Translations under genes and position numbers: made by a program
Shown here: positions 27,904 to 34,271 of the stretch, piece by piece
How positions within the stretch are numbered: the stretch's first letter is position 1
How the letters are laid out: each line of letters begins with the position of its first letter
NCBI RefSeq assembly: GCF_049472135.1
Contig: NZ_JBMOVV010000001.1
Span: forward strand, 124,001-188,000
From: Arcobacter_B sp049472135
Lineage (GTDB): Bacteria; Campylobacterota; Campylobacteria; Campylobacterales; Arcobacteraceae
Direction: 5' to 3'
DNA: 64,000 nt
Notes under the pieces: generated by a model
Told to the model about the DNA's origin: nothing
What the model saw: the letters and a program-made list of their open reading frames with translations, nothing else
The model's database searches: none

Positions 27904-28494
27904 ATGATAATACTTGAAGCAATAGGTGCTGTTTTTTCAATCATGGGTGCGTATTTAATGTCAAGAAGTACAAAAGGTAATACAAGACCAATTTATTGGG
28001 CTTTTGTTAGTTTTTTTGTTTCTAATTTAGCATTATTGACTTTTTTTACACTAAGTGGAAAAGTACCTGTTATCATTCAAATGATACTATTTTTTGTGAC
28101 AGCAGTATTAGGAATTTATAAATTAACTAATCAACGTCAAAGAGATGTATCTTTAATTACTTTGATTCTCGGTATTTATTTATTTCTTTTATATAAAATG
28201 GTACTACCAAATGTATCAAATATTGATTTTACAATACTTCCAATAGATTTTATTGCTTCTTTTATTGCAATTTTTGGAAGTTTTCTTTTATCTAGTCATA
28301 ATCATAAAATAAGAGGAATTGCATTTATTTGTTTTTTTATTGCAGATGTAATTTTTGTTTATATAGGTTATGTAAATGCATTTTATTTCTTCATGGTTCA
28401 ATCAATTTTCTATTTATATACAAGTACAAAAGGTTATATGAATACTATGAAAGAGGAAATAGACGAGTTCTTAAGCACTTTAAGAAAAAAATAA
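27904..28494 (+). CDS. small multi-pass inner-membrane protein
   Basis: This 196-residue protein has about six hydrophobic helices and almost no soluble part apart from the C-terminal tail KEEIDEFLSTLRKK. The N-terminal IGAVFSIMGAYLMSRST followed by helix pairs recalls PnuC/YgjV-type transporters of vitamin precursors, but I cannot assign a substrate and the similarity is only general. A good promoter lies at 27849. It is followed after 40 bases by a soluble protein gene on the same strand. Confidence 0.6.
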   Translation: MIILEAIGAVFSIMGAYLMSRSTKGNTRPIYWAFVSFFVSNLALLTFFTLSGKVPVIIQMILFFVTAVLGIYKLTNQRQRDVSLITLILGIYLFLLYKMVLPNVSNIDFTILPIDFIASFIAIFGSFLLSSHNHKIRGIAFICFFIADVIFVYIGYVNAFYFFMVQSIFYLYTSTKGYMNTMKEEIDEFLSTLRKK

Positions 28495-28534
28495 GAATTG
28501 TAAAAGTATAATATAGTATCATAAAGGATACATA

Positions 28535-29185
28535 ATGTACGGTTTAGGACTAGATCAACTAAGTTTAAATCTAAATAATTTCAACGAAAAAAATACAACT
28601 TTACTTGACAATAAAGATTTATCAGCCTCAAACTATATAGATGAAGTTAATGAAAGCAGATTACATAATGCTGCTGTTTCTATATCTATTTCTACTCATA
28701 GTATCCAAAATTTCTTACATGTAAAAAGTGCTGAATTCTCTAAGGGAAACACAAATGCGCAACAAATCTTATCGAATTTAAAAGTTGGTAATGATGATTA
28801 TATAAACTTTTTTGAAGGTAAAAAGTTTGATAAATCAATAACTTTAGATGATATGGGATATACAGGTAAACCAATTTCTCAACTTACAAAAGAAGAAGCA
28901 AAAGAGTTACTTTCGCAAGAAGGTTTTTTTGGTTCAGAAGAGACTTCAAAAAGATTAGTTAAGTTTGTTGAAGATTTAACAGGAAATGAACCAGAAGCTT
29001 TAAAACATACAAGAAAAGGAATCGAAGACGGATTCTTTGAAGCACAAAAACTTTTTAAAGAAGAGTTACCAGAAGTTGCTAAAGAAACAGAATTTAAGAC
29101 TCTTGATGTAATTGATAAAAAAATTGAAGAAATGTTAAAAACAGATTTTCAAAAAGAAGTTGAATCAAAATACTTAGATAATTAA
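28535..29185 (+). CDS. soluble hypothetical protein with DUF5610-like C-terminal region
   Basis: This is a 216-residue soluble protein. It is rich in Asn, Lys and Glu, begins MYGLGLDQLSLNLN, and has the central segment HSIQNFLHVKSAEFSKG. From about 110 on, KEEAKELLSQEGFFGSEET then HTRKGIEDGFFEAQKLF and LPEVAKET form a helical region with a spaced G-x-x-x-G-F-x-x-A pattern, similar to what I remember of DUF5610-type proteins of unknown role. It lacks a signal peptide. AAAGGA is present before the ATG. No function is proposed. Confidence 0.55.
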   Translation: MYGLGLDQLSLNLNNFNEKNTTLLDNKDLSASNYIDEVNESRLHNAAVSISISTHSIQNFLHVKSAEFSKGNTNAQQILSNLKVGNDDYINFFEGKKFDKSITLDDMGYTGKPISQLTKEEAKELLSQEGFFGSEETSKRLVKFVEDLTGNEPEALKHTRKGIEDGFFEAQKLFKEELPEVAKETEFKTLDVIDKKIEEMLKTDFQKEVESKYLDN

Positions 29186-29244
29186 AATATCTTTTAAATA
29201 TTTAATTTGTTATTATTAGGCTAAACTAATACAAGGTAAATATT

Positions 29245-30366
29245 TTGGATCATTTAGATAAAAATATAGTCACAAATACAAAATCACAAGAAAAAATTTA
29301 TAATACAAACTTTGCATCAGCCTTTTATTTTATGGCTTTTATGTTTTTAGTTGTTTATACACTTTCTACTTTAAATAATATCTTAACACCTCTTGCCATA
29401 GCAATACTTATTTGGTTTTTGATAAATGCTTTAGCAAATCAATTAAAAAGATTACCTTTTTTTGATTCAAATATAGGGAATACACTTGCAATCCCATTAT
29501 CTTTGATAATAATAGTATATTTTATGTTTGAAATAGGAAGTTTTATTGCTTCAAATATGGTTGAATTAAGTGGAACAATATCTCAATTAGATAGTAAGTT
29601 TACTTCAATAATTGAGAAGTTATCAACTATGGCAGGTTTTGATGTATCTCAAAAGTTTGAAAAGCTTTTTGAACAATTTAGTTTAGCCGCTTTAATAAAT
29701 AAAGTTATTTCAGCTTTTAGCTCAATTGTTAGTAATATTATGCAGATTCTTTTATATGTATTATTTTTATTAATTGACCAGAGATTTTTTAATGCAAAAA
29801 TAAATGCTTTATTTAGGAATTATGATACAAGAATAAAAGCAAAAGAGGTTTTAGAATCAATTTCAAAAACTATTAGAATGTATATTTCTATAACTACAAT
29901 AATCAGTCTGTTTACAGGTATTCTGACTTATTTAGTGTGTGAGTTTTTCTCATTACAAGGAGCTGTATTATGGGGATTTATTGCATTTATCTTAAATTTT
30001 ATTCCTACAATAGGAAGTATAATAGCTGTAGTAATTCCAACACTATTTGCCCTTGTACAGTTTAGTGAACTATCTTCTGTTGTTTTCTTATTAACTTGTT
30101 TAGCCATAATACAATTTACTGTAGGAAATATAATCTATCCAAGACTAATGGGAAATAAATTAAATATATCTCAGTTTGTAGTAATATTATCACTTGTACT
30201 TTGGGGAGCTATGTGGGGAACAGTAGGGATGTTTTTATCAGTTCCTTTAATGATGATTTTGTTAATAATTCTTTCTCAATTTGAAAATACAAAAGGTTTA
30301 GCAATTCTTATTTCAGGAGATGGAAAAATTTTTAATCCAAATAAAAAAGATAAAAAAGAGAAGTAG
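29245..30366 (+). CDS. AI-2E family transporter
   Basis: This is a 373-residue membrane protein of the AI-2E (TqsA/PerM) family. It has a hydrophobic N-terminal helix pair, a long amphipathic central region, and the conserved blocks FIAFILNFIPTIGSIIAVVIPT and MWGTVGMFLSVPLM. Members export small molecules or exchange Na+/H+; autoinducer-2 export is shown for only some. The start is TTG at 29245 with AAGG upstream and no in-frame ATG close by. A weak hairpin with one bulge lies across the stop codon (about 30346-30381). Confidence 0.88.
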   Translation: MDHLDKNIVTNTKSQEKIYNTNFASAFYFMAFMFLVVYTLSTLNNILTPLAIAILIWFLINALANQLKRLPFFDSNIGNTLAIPLSLIIIVYFMFEIGSFIASNMVELSGTISQLDSKFTSIIEKLSTMAGFDVSQKFEKLFEQFSLAALINKVISAFSSIVSNIMQILLYVLFLLIDQRFFNAKINALFRNYDTRIKAKEVLESISKTIRMYISITTIISLFTGILTYLVCEFFSLQGAVLWGFIAFILNFIPTIGSIIAVVIPTLFALVQFSELSSVVFLLTCLAIIQFTVGNIIYPRLMGNKLNISQFVVILSLVLWGAMWGTVGMFLSVPLMMILLIILSQFENTKGLAILISGDGKIFNPNKKDKKEK

Positions 30367-30415
30367 GCTCTTTTTATCTTTAAAAATTTATCTTTTTTTA
30401 AGCCTATCTTATATA

Positions 30416-30430
30416 TGATAACAATTATCA
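30416..30430 (+). promoter_or_regulatory. Fur-family operator (7-1-7 palindrome)
   Basis: TGATAACAATTATCA is a 7-1-7 inverted repeat that differs from the Fur consensus TGATAATNATTATCA at one base. It overlaps a candidate -10 element TATGAT (30414-30419), 19 bases before the ankyrin start codon. That location fits repression by an iron- or peroxide-responsive Fur-family regulator (Fur or PerR). Binding is inferred. Confidence 0.6.
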
Positions 30431-30449
30431 ATATTAAAGAGGAAATAAG

Positions 30450-30956
30450 ATGTCAAATAATATCTTAATAAATAAAGACTTTTCAAATATTTTATGCAAT
30501 GAGTTATTTACAGCCATATCAAAAGGTAATCAAGAAAAGATTGATGATTTAATAGATTTAGGTGTAGATATAAACTTTAGAGATACTAAAGGTAGAAATG
30601 CTCTTTTTTGGGCTATTTATCACAGACAAATTAATATAATCAAAAAACTACTTCAATTAGGAGTTAGTACAAAGGTTACGAACTCTTTATCTGCTATAAA
30701 CTATGCTGTTTATAAAAATGATGTAAAAGTCTTAAAATGTCTAAAGAATTGTGGTTTAGATTTAAACGAACTTGATGATGTAAATTCTACAGCATTAATT
30801 TATGCAGTTTTATATAATAAAATACAAAGTGTTGATTATCTTGTTGAAAATAATGCTTGTATTAAACATGAAGATATGCTAGGAAATAGTGCATTGAGTT
30901 TAGCATATGATTTAAAAATTCAATACCTAATAAAAAAGTTTAAGTCTTTAGTATAA
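30450..30956 (+). CDS. ankyrin repeat protein
   Basis: This 168-residue cytoplasmic protein contains about four to five ankyrin repeats: GVDINFRDTKGRNALFWAIY, LLQLGVSTKVTNSLSAINYA, CGLDLNELDDVNSTALIYA and NNACIKHEDMLGNSALSLA. Ankyrin proteins of this size are often paired with catalase in Proteobacteria, but no catalase is next to it here. A Fur-type box overlaps its promoter region, which suggests iron or oxidative-stress control. Confidence 0.88.
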   Translation: MSNNILINKDFSNILCNELFTAISKGNQEKIDDLIDLGVDINFRDTKGRNALFWAIYHRQINIIKKLLQLGVSTKVTNSLSAINYAVYKNDVKVLKCLKNCGLDLNELDDVNSTALIYAVLYNKIQSVDYLVENNACIKHEDMLGNSALSLAYDLKIQYLIKKFKSLV

Positions 30957-30977
30957 AATAAAGTAGTATTAACTACT

Positions 30978-31472
30978 TTATTTATGCCCATGTCCTTTAG
31001 TATTCTCTCTTTGAACTAGTTCATCAAAGTTTTTACCACCAAGGTTATAGGCTTTCCCAAATCCAAATACAGCTTCTCCATAAAAGGCTGTAAACTCATA
31101 AAGATTAAAATCACTCATTCCTCTTAGTGTTTGAATCATGTTTTTATCAAACTTTTCTTCAAATAAATCAAGAATATTTTCATAATCTTTGCTATCTTTT
31201 TCTAAAGTTAAAACATCACATTGCATAACTACTCTTTTTCTTGCAAATATATTTTCACAAGAGCTTTCATCTTCACAAAAGAAGATACTTGCTTTAGGAT
31301 TTTGTTTTAAGTTATGTGAGTGTTTTGCCATACTAGATAAATATACATAATATCTGTTTTCATATTTTACAAAAGGTGCATATGAAGAAAATGGATTTTT
31401 ATTTTCATCTAAAGAGTTGATGATAATACTTTGAAATGATTCTAAAAATTGGTTTAGTTTTTGATTATTCAT
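30978..31472 (-). CDS. pyridoxamine 5'-phosphate oxidase-family protein (HugZ-like)
   Basis: At 164 residues this is a split-barrel, FMN- or haem-binding protein. It starts NNQKLNQFLESFQSIIINSLDENKNPFSSYAPFVKYENRY in short blocks, has KASIFFCEDESSC, and KRVVMQCDVL. This is the pattern of HugZ/HutZ haem-utilisation proteins, and the histidine-containing tail TKGHGHK is consistent with haem ligation in HugZ. It is shorter than HugZ, so the function is less certain. It faces the ankyrin gene tail to tail. Confidence 0.75.
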   Translation of the reverse strand: MNNQKLNQFLESFQSIIINSLDENKNPFSSYAPFVKYENRYYVYLSSMAKHSHNLKQNPKASIFFCEDESSCENIFARKRVVMQCDVLTLEKDSKDYENILDLFEEKFDKNMIQTLRGMSDFNLYEFTAFYGEAVFGFGKAYNLGGKNFDELVQRENTKGHGHK

Positions 31473-31535
31473 AAATTACTTCTTATATTTAAATTTGAAG
31501 TATTTATATCATGAAAATCTTTAATTAAGGCATAA

Positions 31536-31573
31536 AAAAGAGTTAAGTATTAAAGGAAAACCTTTAATACTTA
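31536..31573 (-). terminator. intrinsic terminator after carbonic anhydrase
   Basis: Read on the minus strand, TAAGTATTAAAGG (31573-31561) pairs with CCTTTAATACTTA (31556-31544) over 13 bases with a TTTT loop, followed by ACTCTTTTTTA. It begins eight bases past the carbonic anhydrase stop. Confidence 0.8.
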
Positions 31574-31580
31574 TGTTTTA

Positions 31581-32327
31581 TTATTTAAGAATAGTTCTTG
31601 CGTTAATAGCTTGAACAGGTCTATTGTTTTGACCCATAACTGCCTCAAAGTCTCCTAATTGACTTTTTGATAGTTGTACTGGTGTTTTTAATACAAGCCA
31701 TTTAACACCCTCAGAACAAGGAGGAGTTGTTAATGAACCATTAAATCTATAGTATTCTTGATTTGCTGGTAAAATCTCATATCCTTCAACATCAGATTTT
31801 AACTCATTTTTATCACCTTCATTTTCAGGTAAGTTTCTTAATAATTTATTTAAAACTAAATTATCTGAACCTTCTTCAAACATAACAGCTACAACTGCTA
31901 AACTTGAACCTTTTGCATGAACTAAGTGCGCTTCCATTGGGAAAGATTTTCCATCAATAGTGTTTTCACTTGGTGTATGGAAGTGGATTTGTCTTAAAGT
32001 ATACTCTTCACCGTCTACTGTTAATTTATTTCCACCAGAAATTGAAACTTTTACTCCATTACCTGTGTTTGCAAACTCTGTAGCTTTAGAGTTTCCTTCA
32101 AATTTTAATGGCGCTAAAGTAGCATCAATTGCATTTGTAATATTAATTGGTGATTGGTTTAAACCATTTTCACACATTGCATATCTTTCATCAAGTTCAG
32201 CCCATTTTGCTGGACCTTCATCTTCAGAATATGACCATGGTGCTAGTGGCTCAGGCTCACCTTCGGCTAACATCAATGCTATAACAAATACAACAAAAAT
32301 ACTAATAATTGTGCTTTTAGAACTCAT
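31581..32327 (-). CDS. alpha-class carbonic anhydrase
   Basis: This is a 248-residue exported enzyme that interconverts CO2 and bicarbonate. Signal peptide or anchor (about 5-22), then the alpha-CA hallmarks: NQSPINI, zinc ligands His115 and His117 in IHFHTPSEN, His134 in EAHLVH, and the closing TTPPCSEGVKW. Cys52 and the Cys in TTPPCSE give the usual disulfide pair. In related bacteria the enzyme supports acid or CO2 adaptation in the periplasm. Its start overlaps the end of the CNNM gene by 11 bases, so the pair are coupled. Confidence 0.95.
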   Translation of the reverse strand: MSSKSTIISIFVVFVIALMLAEGEPEPLAPWSYSEDEGPAKWAELDERYAMCENGLNQSPINITNAIDATLAPLKFEGNSKATEFANTGNGVKVSISGGNKLTVDGEEYTLRQIHFHTPSENTIDGKSFPMEAHLVHAKGSSLAVVAVMFEEGSDNLVLNKLLRNLPENEGDKNELKSDVEGYEILPANQEYYRFNGSLTTPPCSEGVKWLVLKTPVQLSKSQLGDFEAVMGQNNRPVQAINARTILK

Positions 32328-33369
32328 TTTTCTCTCTCTCCTTCTCTTTTCTCTTTGCTTTCATTTTATTTAAAGCAAGTCTTCTCATATCAGCTGTAGT
32401 ATCAGACTCATCCATTATTTCTAATCCTAGAAGTGTCTCAATACAATCTTCTAATGTAACAATACCTTCTGTTTGATCATAAGAATCAGCAACAATAAAC
32501 ATATGTTCCTTTTTTTGGATAAACATATTTAATGCTTTTGAAACAGGAATGTTTTCATTTAATGAAAGTACCGGTTTCATTATAGATTCAACAGTAACAT
32601 CCTTATCAATAATTGCTTGTTTGAATAGTTTTTTAGTTAAAACTAAACCTACAATATTATCAATACTTTCATCATATACAGGAACTCTTGAGAACTTAAA
32701 TGTTCTCTTATCTTCAATAATGTCTTTTATCGAAGTTTCTTTATCCACTGCATATACTACAGACCTAGGTGTTAAAATCTCTTTAATCTTCATATTGTTT
32801 AAAGTTAAAGTATTTTCAATAATATCAGATTCTAAATCACCAATCACACCTTCCTCTTCACTCAGTAAAGTAGAGTGTATAAGCTCTTCTCTTGATATTG
32901 AATCACTTGTATCAGACCCTATTTTTTTAGTTACAAATTGAGTAATTTTAATAATTGGGTATGTTACAAAAATAAACATATTTATAATTCTTGCTGCAAA
33001 TGGTGCTAGCTGCTTCCAATAAACTGCACCTATTGTTTTAGGAATTATCTCAGCGAAGAATAGAATTAAAAATGTTAAAACAATTGACGTTACCATTACT
33101 AAAGTTTTATCACCGCCAAACACATTTTGAGCTTGAACACCAATTGCAGTTGCACCTAAAGTGTTTGCAATAGTATTTAAAATCAAAATAGAAGCAATAG
33201 AACTGTCAATATCAGTTTTAAGTTTTTTAAGAAGTTTTCCTGCACTTGGGTTCTTGTTTTCAAGAACAGAAATGTATGATACATTAGTCGAAAGTAGAAT
33301 TGACTCTAGAATAGAACATAAGAAAGATGTTCCAACAACTACTAAGAATAGTAAGACTAAAATTTCCAT
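32317..33369 (-). CDS. CNNM/HlyC-CorC family membrane protein, second copy
   Basis: This is a 350-residue paralogue of the protein at 7831-8895. DUF21 membrane domain (about 1-170, SFLCSILESILLS, PKTIGAVYWKQL), two CBS domains (about 190-320: LTPRSVVYAVD, VADSYDQTEGIVTLEDCIE), and a basic tail. It probably moves Mg2+ or another divalent cation across the inner membrane. A short leader ORF with a strong ribosome site overlaps its start codon (33357-33416). The 3' end overlaps the carbonic anhydrase gene by 11 bases. Confidence 0.9.
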   Translation of the reverse strand: MEILVLLFLVVVGTSFLCSILESILLSTNVSYISVLENKNPSAGKLLKKLKTDIDSSIASILILNTIANTLGATAIGVQAQNVFGGDKTLVMVTSIVLTFLILFFAEIIPKTIGAVYWKQLAPFAARIINMFIFVTYPIIKITQFVTKKIGSDTSDSISREELIHSTLLSEEEGVIGDLESDIIENTLTLNNMKIKEILTPRSVVYAVDKETSIKDIIEDKRTFKFSRVPVYDESIDNIVGLVLTKKLFKQAIIDKDVTVESIMKPVLSLNENIPVSKALNMFIQKKEHMFIVADSYDQTEGIVTLEDCIETLLGLEIMDESDTTADMRRLALNKMKAKRKEKEREKNEF

Positions 33370-33416
33370 TGGGGCTCACTTTGTATTAAACTGCACCTCG
33401 GGGAATTATCTTCCAA
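33357..33416 (-). CDS. possible leader peptide ORF, 19 aa
   Basis: On the minus strand, AAAGGAG is followed six bases later by TTG at 33416, opening an ORF that encodes MEDNSPRCSLIQSEPQWKF and stops at 33357, 13 bases inside the CNNM gene in another frame. The CNNM ATG itself (33369) has only a weak GTGAG. The acidic and proline-containing N-terminus recalls leader peptides such as MgtL that regulate magnesium genes, but this is inference from one genome and the ORF is short. Confidence 0.45.
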   Translation of the reverse strand: MEDNSPRCSLIQSEPQWKF

Positions 33417-33475
33417 TAAAGACTCCTTTAAATTAAAAAAAATAGTAACTAATCATATCAAAATAAACTTAATTT

Positions 33476-33505
33476 TTGACAATTATAAGCAAAATTGTGT
33501 ATAAT
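33476..33505 (+). promoter_or_regulatory. strong consensus sigma-70 promoter
   Basis: A perfect TTGACA (33476-33481) and a perfect TATAAT (33500-33505) are 18 bases apart, the closest match to consensus that I noticed in the window. It should start transcription near 33512 for the 119-residue protein gene at 33543. Confidence 0.75.
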
Positions 33506-33542
33506 AAATTTATTAAGCGAGTTTTAATAAAAGGAGTATGTT

Positions 33543-33902
33543 ATGGAATATGGATTAATATCTAATATTGACCAGTTTAGGGACAATAAAACAATTGAAT
33601 TAGAACAAGTACATGCCTCAACTGAAACTTCAAAACTTGGTGAAAGAAACAACTTAACTGAACTAAGAAGGGAAGAGTTTTTAAAAGCAGGTGAAGCTGC
33701 TCAAATTGAAAAAGCTAAAAATGAATCTGCTAGTAATAGTTATGAATATACGTTAACTAATACAAACTTTGGTTTTAATAATTCTTCGCAAGATTTTTAT
33801 GTAAGAACTCAAAGAGGAGAAGCAAAAAATCAATTCCCTACTGAAGATATGATGAGACTAAAAGCATTCTTGATGAATCAAGCAAAAGAGAGTGCATCAT
33901 AA
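33543..33902 (+). CDS. small soluble protein with FlaG-like C-terminal pattern
   Basis: This 119-residue protein has no signal peptide. The N-terminal half is charged and probably helical (ERNNLTELRREEFLKAGEAA). The C-terminal part, DFYVRTQRGEAKNQFPTED then MMRLKAFLMNQAK, resembles the end of FlaG proteins (vkvvD..TGEVIRQIPPEE..l), but this is my reading and no flagellar gene is nearby. It has a near-perfect promoter, AAAGGAG ribosome site and its own terminator, so strong monocistronic expression is likely. Confidence 0.55.
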   Translation: MEYGLISNIDQFRDNKTIELEQVHASTETSKLGERNNLTELRREEFLKAGEAAQIEKAKNESASNSYEYTLTNTNFGFNNSSQDFYVRTQRGEAKNQFPTEDMMRLKAFLMNQAKESAS

Positions 33903-33930
33903 AAGTCAAGTCAAACTTGACTTTTATTTT
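33901..33930. terminator. bidirectional intrinsic terminator
   Basis: AAAAGTCAAGT (33901-33911) pairs with ACTTGACTTTT (33915-33925) around a three-base loop, then ATTTTTC. It begins within the stop codon of the preceding gene and covers the convergent DUF309 stop at 33924. Confidence 0.85.
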
Positions 33931-34271
33931 TCTATTTTGTTGTTAAGTTCTATTAATAAGTCTCTTGCATAATAGAATTTATTTTTATTTTCAAGTTCAA
34001 CTTCTTCTAATAAAGGTTTATACTTTATAAAAACAGGCCAAACTTTAGCATATGCATGAGGTCTTTTTTTTATGTGATACAAAGCTAGGGCTGTTGCTCC
34101 ATTTATTAGACCTTTTAAAGCAAGTGCTTTTTTCTTTTCTCCTACTCTTTTATACTCATTCCAATCATCTTCTAATAGTTCATGAGCTTCTCTATAATAG
34201 CCTTCTTCCACAGCAAAGATAAATCTATCAATTGCTGTTTCTTGATTAAAGATTGAATAGTCTATTTTCAT
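33924..34271 (-). CDS. DUF309 domain protein
   Basis: This 115-residue all-helical protein contains the DUF309 signature: YYREAHELLEDDWNEYK, then ALKGLINGATALALYHIKK. The H-E and the D-W pairs are conserved in the family. No biochemical role has been established. It starts at 34271, overlapping the uvrA stop by four bases, so it is translated after UvrA and may belong to the same transcript. Confidence 0.85.
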   Translation of the reverse strand: MKIDYSIFNQETAIDRFIFAVEEGYYREAHELLEDDWNEYKRVGEKKKALALKGLINGATALALYHIKKRPHAYAKVWPVFIKYKPLLEEVELENKNKFYYARDLLIELNNKIEK

